Shown here one piece after another: positions 32,736-45,984 of a stretch of DNA of 64,000 bases. This DNA comes from Coenobita brevimanus (taxonomy: Eukaryota; Arthropoda; Malacostraca; Decapoda; Coenobitidae), in contig CM064655.1 of NCBI GenBank assembly GCA_032717465.1, positions 15,984,902 to 16,048,901 on the forward strand. The letters run 5' to 3'. Each line of letters starts with the position of its first letter. The stretch's first letter is position 1. The notes below the pieces were generated by a model. That model was not told where the DNA came from. It saw nothing but the letters and a program-made list of their open reading frames with translations, and searched no databases. The position numbers and the translations under genes are program-made.

Positions 32736-34561
32736 GTGTATTGATATTTTTTATGTGTTAAATACACACCTGTGACATGGAAATTGTGTCTGGCAATGAT
32801 GCTACCACTAGTGAGAATCATGGTGCTGCTGAGGGCACTAAGGGCAAGCCTTAAATGGTACTTTTTTTTTTTTTTTTTAAAGCCCTCTCCCTATCCTCAA
32901 TGAACCCATGTTATACTGACCTTCCTATACAATAAATCACTATGTGTAACCTTATCATGTAGGAAGGCATGATTGTTCTGATATCTATGTAACTTGCAAA
33001 GACTATGTTGTTACTGTAAAGGAGTAGTCTTTCTCTGTATTAGAGCAACTTTAATATCTTTGATATGCTTAAAATTTTGACGTATAGTATACCTAAATTA
33101 ATGGCACTGCTATCAGTTCTAGACTGCCAAATTTAATAAACTGGTTATGGTTTTGGTTCACAGTGTTTAGTTCGAAACAGTAGCCTATTCCCAATTAGTT
33201 ATGGTTGAGACTGCTCTTTGTTTAATGTTTCATTTGTGGGGTCTAGTTAGATTAAGTGTGGAATTTGATGTCTTGGTGAACCAAGACTAGTCATAACTGC
33301 TTCACTTTAAGGATTTGCTTGTACAATCAGAGCTAAAGTGATGAGTGTGGTTGAATGGGGAAGTCAGTCTTGTTCACATTACCAGTAAGGTTAGATCTCT
33401 TGTTTTTTGTAGTGGCTGTGAAAATTGGTAATGGTTATATTGTAACAGACATTTTCTTAGCTGGGTAACCTTGATATTTATGAGAGGTTTGCTTTCATCA
33501 CTGACTTAATATAGAGTCTGTTTTACTTGAGATTCATTCGACTTTGATATTTGATCACATCAGGAGGAAGACTCGGACCCTACCGCTGCCAAGGGCTGGG
33601 CAGGGACATGTCCTAACAACAGCAGTGGGACCTTATCACTAGCTTTGCAAGACTCTTTTTGTGGTGGAGAAGGGTGGTGGACCTGGTGGACTAGGCTGCT
33701 ATACTGATTATGAGACTGGTGGATTAAAGTATCATCGCACCTGAGGTGGAAAAGAGAGAGGGTCTTCAATCATGTTAGGCTGGAGCCATTTTTACATACA
33801 TATATTTACATGTACAGTATTTCCTTAGAACTGCTCCATTGTTATTTATATTTAATTTCTTTTTATTATTCTTCTTCCAATTTCTGTAATAAATTATTAA
33901 CTATTCTAAGTGTTTGCTTAGTACCTTCCAGGGATATGATTGGGTATTCTTGGAACCTTTACAGTTACTGCTTGTACTCTTAATGTTTCTGTTGCTGTTG
34001 TTGCTCAAACCTGTCTGCCTGGACCAGCAGACCCATCAAATACAATAAGCAACTACCCCACTGTGGTCTTTCCATAGGTTCTCTACACTGCTGATGTTGT
34101 GTCTGCATCTTATTCTGGAACATGTTGTGCTCCATACTGTGCGTTATGTTGTATGAGCCTGTTTTAAAAGTGGAGCAAGCATTATCTATGACTCCCTCAA
34201 CTCAAATCAAAAGCCAGTAACTGATGAGGGGTGGGTAATATCCTAATGTAAGCCTAGCTACATGAACTCAAGCAGCTAAGGTATATCTAAGGATACCTCT
34301 GAAAGATGGGCGTTGGGAGTGGAGGCTTGTAGTACAATGCTCTGATCAAGCTGTTGTATTGCCTTGTGCATGAAATGAGTACAGTATGTAGGTGTTTCTT
34401 CACCGCTAGTGTAGGAATGTTTAGCAACGGGAGGTTATTGAAGAGAGTCTAGCAACGTTTGTGTGGTAACTGTTTTTTGTGTCCAGCTGCATTGTGTGGC
34501 TCTGTCATACTATGACTGGTGTTGTGTGTTAGCACGGGCTGCCGAATAGAACTGTGTGCTA
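32736..34561. other. Intronic stretch, nothing recognised
   Basis: About 1.8 kb with a poly-T run (about 32862-32879) but no recognisable coding motif, tRNA-like head or terminal repeat. It lies in the 27.6-kb ECM29 intron. Confidence 0.45.
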
Positions 34562-37265
34562 ATGATCTTCATCATCATCATCCAGACCTCCTTTCCTACC
34601 CTACGGTGGGGTGAGGAGTAGCGGTGTCCAGACAGCCAAAGTTTGCCCAATTCAATGGGCCATGCTTCCATTCACTCACCATTCAAGCCCACGGAATCCT
34701 GGCTCTATCTGATACGTCACAAAATTTCACCATGTTCTGTAGCTTAAACAATACTTATCTGATAGAGCCAATCCAAATGCTGTCACATTTAAAAAGGGTG
34801 CCAAATCCCTGGTCATGTGCTTGTTTGCACAAAATTCATCCAGCCAGCTCGATTTCATCTCAGTCCGTCAGCCTCACCAACTTCCATACCTCTCTTCCTC
34901 ACACACTCATCCACCATATCCTTCCCCCTTCTTCTTGGCCTACCTCACCTCCTTCCCCCCTCAAATTTGGCCAGATATACCCTTTTCACCACTCTATTTT
35001 CATCAACTCTCTCCACATGGCCATACCATCTCAGGACACTCTTTGATTCTGGTGTCCACCGACTTCCTCACTCCGCGTCATTCACGAATCACATTATCCC
35101 GTATCCTTTCCACTCCCTGTACTCCACATACACTCCTCAGCAGTCCCATTTTCACTGCTCTTACTCTTGACTTTTCAATTTCATGCCACACCACTGTCTC
35201 ACACCTACATGTTATAGCTGGCACTAACACTCCTTCATGTAAGCCTTGTGCAGCTGCAACACTCAAACCTCTGTTTCTTATCATGGCCATCAGAGCACCA
35301 GCTACTTTCCTTCCTTGTGTTACTCTACTCACCATTTTTTTTTCACATTTTCCTCTCTTTTCTATCACTGTACCTGGGTATATGAACTCTCTCACCAATT
35401 CTAGTCTCTCTCCATTCACTGTAAATTGCATTGGGAGTCACCTTCTCTCTCAACAACCATCAGTTTACTCTTTTCTACATTTACTCTCAAGGCATGATGC
35501 CCACAGACATCAGCAAAACTCTGCACTAGTCTACCAAGGTCTTGTCTAGTATATGCAAGTAGACCTGCATCATTGGCACACATCAAATTTGAGATATTCC
35601 ATCCATCACCACTCACTACCAACGCCATCCCTCTGTCCATTAGTCGTATCTTTACTTCTCTCATCACCCCATCCATATATATATATATTGAACAACCACG
35701 GGGACATTGCACAACCTTGTCGCTCGCCCACACCGATCATGAATCATTCCCTTTGGTGCCCATTTACCCTTACACATGTCTCATTACCATCATAAAAATT
35801 CTTAACGGCACCTAGTAGCTTACCATCTACACCATACATGCGCAAACCTTCCACAGTGTCTCTTTGTTTACTTTGTCGTATGCTTTTTCCAGATCCATAA
35901 ATGCCATGAACACCTTACAGTCTTTCCCACAAGCCTTCTGCACTAACTGTCTCTGCAAATAGTTGATGTACACATCCTCTGCCATTCCTAAAGCCACCCT
36001 GTTCATCACTCACTAGGCCCTCTGACATCTCTCTTACTTTATAATAATTCTTCCATATACCTTCCCTACAAGACTCAACAAACTTATGCCACGATAATTC
36101 TTGCACTCACTTTTATTTTTGTACAGAGGTACAATCACAGCCTTTTTCCACTCTACTGGCACAATTTCACTCATCCATACCTTCTTACATATCTCCAATG
36201 AGCACTTCAATCGCTCTCTCCACTACACCTAATCAAGTCTGCATAAACCCCAGCTGCTTTCCCATTTTTCAGCTGCTTCACTGCGTTCTTCACCTCTGCA
36301 AGTGTCACTGTCCTGGCACTGCATTCCTCCTCTGTACAGCCCCAAAACCAATCATGTTTTCAGTCAATCTGCTCTCTCTATTCCCATTCACCAGATTTTC
36401 AAAACATTCTTTCCATCTGCTCCTTTCTTCATCCCCATGGGTTAATAATCTACCACCTACATCCTTCACACTTTCACAGTTCTTTTCACTGTCACTTCTC
36501 AATTTCTGCACCTCTTTCCAGAATAACTTCCTATTTTCAAAGTAATTTGCATTCATTTTTCTTCCTAGCTCATCATTTTCTTCCTTCTTTTTCCTCTTCA
36601 CTAGTCTATTTACATGTTTCTTGCTCTCAATATATTCAGTTCTTATTTCAATTGAACTCCTGTCCTATAACCACTCTAGCCACTTTTTCCTCTTTTCCTC
36701 CACAGCTCTCTTAACCTCTTCATCCCACCATGCTGTACCTTTCTTCTTTGTTGCTACTCTTGCCACACCATAGACTGCTTTAGCATTCCTAATTAAGCAA
36801 TCACCTACATGTATTCCACCTGCTGTCCAGATCCATTTCATTCCAATTCACTTTTTTCCAACTCCTCCCCTACTTCAGCTCTATTAACCTGCCATTTCTC
36901 TGATCCTCAGCTTCTTGACTTTCAGTCTCTCTCCCTGACTTCTTCATTCTCTCCTGGTCAAACCTCACTCCTCTCAGCTTGATCTTGCATTACCAAAATC
37001 ATCTGATCTGACAAACTTCCACATTGTCCTCTCTGCCCCCATATCAGCTACACTTCCCAGCATCAATTTCTCTACAAGCACATAATCAATCATGCTCCTT
37101 TCAAAATGATTTCTATACCCTTTATACCATGTATATTTATGTGCATCTTTGTGTTTGAAATAAGAACTGCAAGTGCACAACCTCCTTTCTTTACACATGT
37201 CCTTCAGCCGCTTCCCATTATAATTCTCTCCTGGTACTCCATGTCAAGATATTCTCTGGCAGGGA
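34562..37265 (-). mobile_element. RTE-B LINE, longest copy
   Basis: Minus strand. The 5' side retains the endonuclease C-terminus (VPGENYNGKRLKDMCKERRL, FKHKDAHKYTWYKGYRN, MIDYVLVEKLMLG). The linker (KECFENLVNGNRESRLTE then NMIGFGAVQRRNAVPGQ) and RT (MAEDVYINYLQRQLVQKACG, AFMDLEKAYDKVNKETLWKV, LMCANDAGLLA at the catalytic box) follow. The C-terminal part has QFTVNGERLELVREFIYPGT, VTQGRKVAGALMAMIRN and VWHEIEKSRVRAVKMGLLRS. It ends with CGGATGATG-type 3' UTR and (GAT)n near 34570. The YADD box has become CAND, and stops are frequent. This copy supplies the endonuclease portion missing from the others. Confidence 0.85.
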
Positions 37266-37707
37266 AGACTTTGGTTTCAAAGTGTAAGTGAGCTATGGGA
37301 ATGATATTGGTGCAGCCAGTGATAATGTGCACAGCACTGCTTTGATGGTCTGTGAGGTGTTGTGGTGGGAATTAGATAAGGTCGGGGCCCATGCCTGGGG
37401 TAAAGAGGACATCACTGACCTGATATATTGCTTACAGAATAGGAGTACCTGCCCCCCTCCCCCCAAGTCTTCCCCTATGCTTGCCCTGAGTGCACTGAGT
37501 CTAGGGCCTGTATCTCTTCCTTAGAGATTTATTTTTGGATAGGGTTGGTTAATATCCTTTTGCACATTATTTATTTGGAGTAAGGCAATATTGGAAGAAT
37601 TTATATAATATGGAATAGGGTAATAAGGTGTAATAAACAAATTAAATGTTTAGATATAGGTGTTGGGAAGCTTTCTTGACTGATGAGAATACAAGCCTAA
37701 GAGTGTA
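37266..37707. other. Intronic stretch, nothing recognised
   Basis: Unassigned sequence between the RTE-B copy and the small pogo-like element. Confidence 0.4.
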
Positions 37708-38262
37708 AAGTGATCCCTTGATTATCACACACAATTGGTACCATGCCTGGTGTGTGAAAACAAAATTGCGCAATATTGAAAGCACAGAACCTACGGGATT
37801 TTTCCCAATTGGTACCAGGCACCCCATTCGTAAAGCAAAATTTTCACTTTAACAACAATTTAGACCAAGTAATATTTATATACTGTTATGGCAAGTATCA
37901 GAAACACACATATGCATAGTTAAGTTAATAGAAAATGATGAAAACAGCCCAGTAAGGAAGAAACATGTACCATAGAGTGACCTGAGATAGGCTTGAGGTA
38001 AGAGGTTCTAAGGCTAGGGATGGAAAGAGTGGTTTCTGCCACCTGGGATTAACTCCTCCAGCAGAGCCACATCTTTGAATCCCTCAAATCCATCAGAAAC
38101 CGTGTATACTGCATCCTTATTGTCAGTAAAAACCAGTTCAGGTGCACGATAATGATGGTTTTTAGACGAAAAATGTGTGATAACGGCAAGAGTGCAAAGT
38201 TCCATCTTGCAGTCATAATGAAAACCGTTATAACCGCGTGCATGATAACCAAGGGATCACTG
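37708..38262. mobile_element. Short pogo-like non-autonomous element (555 bp)
   Basis: Terminal inverted repeats AAGTGATCCCTTGATTATCA (left) and CAGTGATCCCTTGGTTATCA (right, reverse complement) are bounded by TA at 37706-37707 and 38263-38264. No coding capacity. Its right TA is also the left target site of the large Tigger element that follows, so the two lie back to back with a single shared TA. Confidence 0.75.
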
Positions 38263-38665
38263 TACAGCAACCCCTCCAATTATGTGGGTCCCAATTATGA
38301 CTTCTATCATTTATGCAGAGAGATAAATTCAACCCAGATTCCTGATATGTAAGAATGAATCCTCTTTGTGCGGAAAAATTTCAGAAATCGCCCCCACCCC
38401 ATCCCACCTAAAACATGGTCTGTTGGGCGTTGACAGTCGAAAGTCCCAAGCACTGATGTGTCAACATGGCCACCAAGCATGGTGTCCTCTTCCCTCTCCC
38501 TCTCTACCCCTCTGTACAGCAACCAACCTTGACCTCTAGTGCCTGTGCACAAACATCCTGTGTGACTGCCAGCCCGTGTAACCCTCCGAGTGCTAATTCT
38601 AGTTAAATGGCTTCGCAATGTGCCAGTCGTAGTAGCCTAGAGTCAGACCTTGGCGAATTTCTTTG

Positions 38666-38890
38666 TCTATCTATCTATCTAGAGCCAGACGCCCTAATCC
38701 CGCAAAGGATGGCCGCAGACAAAATGCCTCCAAGTCACTCTGTCATCCACCATTTGACTGCCCTCCCTCCAACTCACTCCCCTCTCCCTCATATATTTCT
38801 CAACTCCATCCCTCCACCTCATCCTTGGTCTTCTTCTCCCTCTCACTCCCTCCACTTCACCTACAAACATCCTCTTAGTCAGTCTTTCAT
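38666..38890 (-). mobile_element. RTE-A LINE, 3' fragment
   Basis: The minus strand matches the last 225 bp of RTE-A, from DNA encoding the RGRPRM-like segment to the tail GGATTAGGGCGTCTGGCTCT then AGATAGATAGATAGA. It inserted into the 5' coding part of the Tigger transposase (after ATGGCTTCGCAATG at 38607 and codons reading SLESDLGEFL). Confidence 0.75.
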
Positions 38891-39425
38891 TGTCACTTAT
38901 AAAGAAAAAGGATATACGAGGTGCTACCCAAAAGCTCCAAAAATCTGTAAGCAGGGCGGAAACTGCTAATCGTATGGTGTGTGGACGCTAGGCAGCAGTG
39001 CAAACACCTTTGTTTGTTAGCGTGTCAAGTGCTGTTGTGCACACTGGTGGTGTTGGCTGCATGTTTTTTTTTTTTTTTTTTTCATTGTGTTTGGGTTAGT
39101 TTCCAAATTCTGTGGTCAATAAAAAGGAGGATGTGAAAAAGCAATGTGTGTGCATCAAGTTTGTGTGAAACTCAAGAGGAACAAGGCAGAAACTCATAAA
39201 ATGTTAAAACAAGCATTTTTAGTAACAACGCTTTGGGGGCGACACAAAGCTACGACTGGTTTAAGCATTTTAAAAATTGACGAACGTCAACAGATGACAA
39301 TGCACATTCTGGTCACCCTTCTACCTGTTCAATTCTTGACAGTGTGGCCACAGTTCATGCATCCACGCTCAAAGATCACAGGAGGTCAATCCACAACGTT
39401 TATGACATTGTTTGCCTATTGTATG

Positions 39426-41302
39426 TGTAATGCTAGGTGTTTTATGGTCGGCCTCCCATCCCTAGAGCACCTTGTGAATAGCTGGGTTTGTTTTCTAGAC
39501 CGGAGCTTAGACAAATAAGAGAGAGGCAAGACACAAAAACTCAAGGCAACACCTTACATGTGTATTACCAAATCTTACACAGGAACGAGCAGATGTCACA
39601 AATACAAACAATCTAGACAAGTATATTTCTTGGGCTGCAGATATGGAATAATAGTATCACGCAGGATACTGTACAGGACCAGATTGGTTAGGGGGAACGA
39701 CACCTGAGCTAGACACTTATGTTGGTGGGGGAGTTTAGATTTCCTAGGCTGGTGGTGGTAGTTCTCTGATTTCCCAGGGTAGCGTTAATATTTTACACTG
39801 GGCCTAAGCGTGGCCTTACCGAGACATGCCGTTACTGTTGTATAGAGTGTTCACTGTACCTTGGCCCGTAGATCACTATTACACTACAGTACTTCACTAG
39901 GTACCCGGGTGGAGCTGGCGGTACTGGAACTTCAATGCAGGGGCCTATGTATGATCTTCACGTGATACGGCAGCACTGTCCACTATAGTAGGCCCGTCTT
40001 TCACTGTCTTACTATTGCACTATCTTTCCACCGCTTTCTTTTATGCTCTAACCACCGGCCCACTTTATTCTGTCACTACTACACTGTCTATATGCTGCGT
40101 GTGTTCACTTTCACTCACTGTCAGGTCGGACGTGTCACAGTCAGGCACAGGGGCGGTGGTGGACAGCGAGTAGGGGCGTCCTCTCTCATCTGGGGCTGCT
40201 GGGGGCATAGAGGCCTGGGGCTTCTGGGCTCGGGGTGGGAGTCTGGCCCTCTGGGCTGGGGCCAAACAGTTGCCTGAATTTCTGAGTCAGTCGCCTGACA
40301 GAGGATGAGGATCTCCGGCGTCTGGGTGCAAGGAGGTCCCGCCTGGGAGTCTGAGGGGCGGTCGGGAGGCTGCAGTCCTCGAAGGTCGGGGATGCCGTCA
40401 GGAGTGAGCTGCAGCGTCGGCCGGCATCGGAGTCCGTCAGGGACGTCTCCACTGGCTGCAGGGAGAAGAGCCCGGTGGTGGTCACAGGGCCTCTCCAATA
40501 CTCCTCCAGGCTCGGGACTCCCTCCAAGTCGTGGGTAGGTGGACTGGGCTCAGCACCTGATGAAGGAGCGGCTTTAGGCCGTCTCTGGCAGTAGGGCCCG
40601 CCTACTGGTAATGGCTGTTTCGGGACACCTTCGGAGCGGCTACCGGCCATCTCCTGCAGGAGGGTAGAGCAGCTACAGGCCAACTCTCAGGGGGCATCTT
40701 CAGAGCGGATTCCGGCCATCTCCTGATTGGCCTCCGGAGCAGCTTCAGGCCATCTCCTGTAGGAGGGAGAGCGGCCGCAGGCCGTCTCTCCGAGGGGCAC
40801 CTTTTGAGTGGCTTCAGGCTGTCTCCTGACAAAGGCGGGAGCGACTTCAGGTTGTCTCCTCTTTTCATCCAGAGCAGCTTGCCTTCTGGCCATCTCCTGT
40901 AGGAGGGCGAGCGGCTGCAGGCCGTCTCAAGGTAAGGCACCTTCCAAGTGGCTTCAGGCTGTCTTGAGGCAGGGCACCTTCCGAGCAGCTTCAGGCCGTC
41001 TCCTTGTTTCCCACAGAGCGGCTTCAGGCCATCTCCTGTAGGAGGGTGAGCGGCTATCGGCCGTCCCAGGGGTGTGCTGTTAGGATCTGGAGAAACAGTT
41101 CCACCCTGGTCTGATCTGTGGGCAGCTCGCCCAGCAGGCTGTCTTGTATTCCTGGCGGCAGGCGAGTTCCGTGTCATAGGGGCACGTGGCCCGGGTGGAC
41201 TTGGGCCATTTCAGCCTGGAGCTAATTCGTGCTGTGTATACTCCTCCGTGGGCTCCTTCTGGTGGATCGTTGCGGTCTGTTTTGATGTTCTGCTACATTT
41301 TA
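39426..41302 (-). repeat. Gypsy 3' LTR (1,877 bp)
   Basis: In element orientation it starts TAAAATGTAGCAG and ends CATTACA. It includes a GC-rich minisatellite of variant units (about 40590-41060) built on CTTCAGGCCATCTCCTG. Length differs by 235 bp from the 5' LTR, mainly through unit gain or loss in the minisatellite. Long open frames through the repeat are side-effects of GC content and a three-fold period. Confidence 0.88.
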
Positions 41303-41909
41303 CCACCGTCGGCTTGGAAAAAGTCACAGCCTCATGACCGGAGGTGATAAACTCTTGTATCGTAGGTGGCGTAGACTGGCTGGAGGTGTTGGAGGAGGGA
41401 GTGCCAGGCTGTGGTGGCAGGATCTTCATCATGCTGTTCGTTACAAATGATGAACAGGGTGGATTGGTCGGTGGAGGAGCGGAGGAGGCGTAGGAGGTGG
41501 CGAGGTCCTCGGACACACCATTTGCACCCGAAGGGTGGTGCCCACACGGCTTGGTGGATCTTCACGGTAGGTGTTGTCTCGAGTGTTGGGCTGTGGTGAA
41601 TGCTTGAGATAGAGGGCAAGTGTGGAGTTTTATGGCGGGGTAATGCGGCGTGGAGTCTCTGGGGAGTATAGGTGGTCGGGATCTGAACTTGGTGTATCAT
41701 GTATGTGAGAGGGCTTAAGGCAGGGGTCGGCGTGTGAATTTGCGGTGAGGTGGGTGGGATGGGAGAGTGGGCATATCAGGTGGGTGGGCAGGAGAGGTGG
41801 CCGGAACTGGTAGTGGTGGTTCTGAGGGTGGGTGTGGGCAGCAATGGAGGCGTGCAGCTTTGGCCCGCTTGTGATGGGCGAGGGGCACGGGCGGTTGGTT
41901 TGGGTGTGG

Positions 41910-43400
41910 TCAGTGGGTGGATAGCGCAAGGCAGGGAGCAGGGAGTTGGTGGGGCGGGCGTGTGGGCGGCTCTGGCAGAAGCAGGGATGGGAACTGGGGT
42001 GGGTGAGACCAAGGGGGTGTGGGCAGGCAGCAGTGGTGGGTTTGGTTGTCGGAGGGGGGCGGAGGTTGAGGCAGGGGTGTGGTGGGTGGTGAGGGTGCGG
42101 GGGCATGGGTGGGACACTTGGTGTCAGGCGTGGTGGCCCAGGTACTGGGTGATGATGGGGTGAGGGAGGTGCAGGGGCTCAGTGGTGTTGGTGAGCTGTC
42201 AGGTGAGGTGCTGGACGTGGCGGGGGGTGAGGTGGGGGCGGCAGGGGACGGAGAGGGAGAGAGAGAATGGGAGGGGGAGATACAGCAGTCGTAGGAGGTA
42301 GAGGAAGGTGGCGTAGGGGTGGGGGGTGGGGTGGAGCGCGGGGCCGGAGCCTGGGAGGTGGGGGCATGGAAGGGGCAGACATGCCGGTTTCCGAGGGTGC
42401 AGGTCGTGCTGTGGTATTCTACGGTCACCTGGTAGGGGTTAGGGACGTGAGTGATGGTGTGTGGCCCCGTAAAGCACGGGACAAGCTTGTGGGGGGGAGG
42501 GGAGCTGCGCAATCATCACGGTATCGCCTGGGTTGTAGGGGTTGGAGATGGTGTCAGGGCGGAGGTCCAGGTTGTTTTGGAGGTGTGTCAGCCATCGTTT
42601 GACGTGGTGTAAGGGGTCGGAGGTGGGGTTGGAAGCAGGGGGATTGCAAGTGCTGCCGAAGGGGTAGGAGGAGGGGTGTTTCTCCGAACACTCGCTTGTA
42701 GGGCAAGATGCAGTCCTCTTGGGGGCGGGAATTAATGCCCCATTGCACAATTTTTATGTGGGCGGGCCAGCTGTCGTTTTTGGTGGCTTCTATCCGGGTG
42801 TGGAGATGATTCATTAGTGTACAATGGCTGCATTCGCACATGGCATTTCCTTGGGGCCAGTAAGGGGACGAGTGGGAAATGCTATAGCTGAAAAGATGGG
42901 CGAGTTCCTCCCAGATTTTGCTGGTGAATTCTGGCGCGTTGTCTGAATGGATGAACTGCGGGATACCAAAGTAAGGAAAGACAAGTCGGGCCAGGGTGTC
43001 AGCCACTGAGACAGCATGGTGTTCTTTCGCTGGGCAGGCTATGACGAACTTAGAGTACGTGTCGATGAATGTAATCATGTACCTATAGCCCGATTTCGGG
43101 GGCAAAGGTCCCACTACGTCGAGTGCCAAGAGTTGCCAAGGTCTGTGGGCAATAATACGCCCAGTTGGGCCAGCAGTACGGGTGATCTCTTTACCAAGGG
43201 TGTACGCTCGGCAGGATTGGATAATCTCCTTGGCGAGGGTGAAGGGATTTGGCATCCAATAGGCGTCGTTGAAAACCTGTAGGAGTTTCTTCGTGCCCAG
43301 ATAAATGCCGTTGTGGGCGTGCTGTGTCGAAGGGCATCTAGGGCAGCGTCAGGGGCCAGAATGATATGCCCAGATGTAGTTAGCAGATAGTCGCCTTGGC
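41910..43400 (-). pseudogene. Gypsy integrase with Pro-rich C-terminus
   Basis: N-terminal zinc-binding region remnants (about 43400-43250) run into the catalytic core: HRPWQLLALDVVGPLPPKSG, FIDTYSKFVIACPAKEHH, FIHSDNAPEFTSKIWEEL and YWPQGNAMCECSHCTLMNH, giving the D, D and E of the DD35E triad. A further frame (from 42512) has HKLVPCFTGPHTITHVPNPY, like the SH3-like C-terminal domain. A Pro/Ser/Thr-rich tail of about 150 residues follows and is unusual in length. Frameshifts at about 43250 and 42550 separate the parts. Confidence 0.85.
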
Positions 43401-44914
43401 GGTACAATTTTTTGAAGAGGGGCTGAGGGATCCAGGGTGGCCTTTCCTTCCAATGCCACTGTTTGAGGAGGTCGGCCCCCAGCTGGGCGGCGTTGATAGG
43501 GAGTCGGGAAAGGGCGTCCGCGTTGGTATGGAGTTTGCCAGGGCGGTACGAGATTTCATAGTTAAACTCCTCCAGAGTTTCGCATCACCTGATAAGCTGT
43601 GCGTTGTGGGTGTCGGACTGTCGCAACCACTGGAGGGACTGGTGATCAGTGATGATGGTAACCTGGGTCCCTGATAGGTACCCCCAGAAGTGCTTAAGTG
43701 CCCAGACAATACCTAGGCAGTCCCTCTTGGTGACGGCGTAATTCTTCTCCGCCGGATTTCAGGTATGTCTGGCACAGTTGATGATGTGTTCGCGGCCCTC
43801 TTGGACTTGCGCCAGCATGGCCCAGATTGCAAAGAGGGAGATGTCTGTGTAGAGCCAAAATGGAAGGGTGTAGTCGGGGAAAGCAACGACAGGGGCAGAT
43901 ACGAGCTTATCCTTATGTTGTTGGAAGGCAGCTCGTCTCTTGTCTGTCCAGATGAACGGCTCTCCCTTTCGGGTCAGCTCGTGGAAGGGCTTGACGATGT
44001 GCGCAAATCCCTTCACGAAATGGTGGTGGCAAGAAGTCAGGCCGAAGAATGCTCGGATTCCATGGACATCGTTGGGTGGGGGAATGTCCATGATGGCACG
44101 GAGATATGCCAGCCTGGGAGATGACATGCCCCTGGAATGAGACGGTTTTGGCGGCCAGGACACACTTGGAGGGCTGGAGTTTGAGGTCTGCCTGTTGGAT
44201 TCGGGAAAAAACCTGGCGGAGGCGCTGCACGTGGTCGGCCCAGGTCAGGCTGAACATGATGACGTCGTCCAAGTACGCCAGACAGATCTCCCAGGTAAGG
44301 CCGCTGAGGATGGATTCCACGAGTCTTGAAAAGGTGGCAGGGGCATTACAGAGGCCAAAAGGTAAAACATTAAATTCATAATGTTTCCCATTGCTGGTGG
44401 AAAACACAGTTTTGCCTCTGTCCTCTGGTTGCACAGGAACCTGCCAGTACCCACACTGGAGATCAAGGGTGGAGAACCAGGAGGCACTGTATAGGGAGTC
44501 TAGGGAATTGTCTATTCACGGGAATGGAGTGGCGTCCTTGATAGTGATGTCGTTGAGCCAGCGGTCATCGACGCAGAACCGCAATGTGCCATCCTTTTTC
44601 TTCATGAGGACGACGGGGTAGGACCAAGGGCTTGTAGAGGGGGAGACAACTCCGGCTTCAATCATCTCCTGCACCTGGCAGTCTTCCTCTTCCCGTTGCT
44701 TGGGGTTTTTCTGCCGGGATGGCTGTCGGATTGGTGGGCCCATCATGTGGATCTCGTGAACGAGGTAGGTGGTATGTCCAGTGTCAGCTGGTCCTACCGC
44801 AAATAGGTCCTGGAAGTCCAGGAGAAGGCGGCGGAGGGTGTCGGATTGGTGGGCGGGAGAGATGGTCGGGGATAGGGGGCAGAGGGGCGGGGAAGTGGGA
44901 TGGGGAAGGGGCAC
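43400..44914 (-). pseudogene. Gypsy reverse transcriptase and RNase H
   Basis: RT motifs in order: VVSPSTSPWSYPVVLMKKKD, LRFCVDDRWLNDITIKDATP, STLDLQCGYWQVPV, NVLPFGLCNAPATFSRLVE, CLAYLDDVIMFS (YLDD catalytic pair) and KCVLAAKTVSFQGHVIS. After a frameshift near 44130 come AYLRAIMDIPPPNDVHGIRA and FFGLTSCHHHFVKGFAHI, then RNase H (PFWLYTDISLFAIWAMLAQ and downstream DHQSLQWLRQSDTHNAQL in another frame). One in-frame TGA (about 44516) and further frame breaks in RNase H disable it. Confidence 0.85.
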
Positions 44915-45119
44915 AGGGCTCGGCTTCTTCCATCTCTCCGATTATGAGCCCTTTCGAGAGGGTAAGGGGCGAGGGAGCAAGATTTGCAATCCAGACTGCT
45001 GAGTGATGAGGGGGAAGGAAGGTTGGGGGCAGGAGGCAGGCCAAGAGGGTTCTGGGCGGAAGGAGAAGGAGGAGAATAAAACGGAGGTACCTGAGGATCG
45101 GTTAAGGGGCACCCAAGCC

Positions 45120-45776
45120 TCATGATGATGGGGGATAGTGACACCCGAGGAGGTGGCGGTGGGGAAAGAGGGGAGGGGGGAGAGAAGGGGGGAAGGGGCA
45201 AGAAAGGGGGGAGGGGGGGAGGCGGGGAGTCTTCCTGCCGGGGCCATGGCATGCAAGTGCAGACGGCCCTCGTGGGTGGGGGTGGGGTGGGGAGGGGGGG
45301 TTCCGGAACTGGAGCTGTCTATTCTGGCAGTCGATGGTGGCGCCCAACTTCTGCAACAGGTCCAGTCCCAGATAGCCATCGTAGTTTCGGCAGGAAGTGT
45401 CGAACACAATAAAATTGTGCGTCACCGATGCCGGCTGATGGGTGTCGACGCGCATGGCTCGTGTTTCCCCACGGATCGGCAGGGGTCCATCCCCCTCATC
45501 CACCAGGTGAGTAGCCGTCGGGAGTAGTGGGCCAAAGGTCGACTTGTGACGGGAGATGTAGTGGCTATATAGGCAAGATCTGGCTGCTCCCGTGTCAACC
45601 AGCAATCTGGCTTTTACCCCGTTCAGCTTCATCTTGTGGTAAACTAGGGGGTGGTATTTGGGGGAAGTGCCCCCTCCCACCGTGGGAAGGTGCGGGGGCG
45701 GTCCTAAAAAATCCAACTGTTGGGGGCCTCCTTCTTCTTCCTCTGGCTCCTGCTCCCTGGGTTCGGCTTCCTCCAT
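45120..45776 (-). pseudogene. Gypsy aspartic protease
   Basis: A 218-codon frame with an acidic start, then a retropepsin domain at residues about 40-160: KLNGVKARLLVDTGAARSCL (active-site DTGA), TTHQPASV-type strand, NFIVFDTS and GYLGLDLLQKLGATIDCQNR (GLDLL flap/end motif). It processes the polyprotein. It is followed by a Pro-rich linker and then, in another frame, the reverse transcriptase. Confidence 0.85.
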
Positions 45777-45984
45777 GGGACCAGGTTCGTCGTCCGGCTC
45801 CTCATTATCTAGGAAGGAGACTTTACATCTGCCCAGGGTGGTGGTTTTTCGTCTGGCAGCCCTTAGCTGGTCCCTGATATCGTGCAGGGGGCATCAGGAG
45901 CTGCAGGCAGAGAACTCCCAAGGGTTGACTAGGATGAGGTTGGGGTTCTCCTTGTGACTGGGACATCGGTGGGTGGGGTGTGCT

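Noticed and set aside
40065..41700. Long GC-rich open frames on both strands across the gypsy LTR (for example 40602-41177).
   Set aside because: They are produced by the LTR minisatellite and GC-rich composition; they lie outside the gag-pol order and lack domains.
41750..42602. Gly-rich plus-strand frames.
   Set aside because: They are antisense shadows of the Pro-rich tail of the gypsy integrase.
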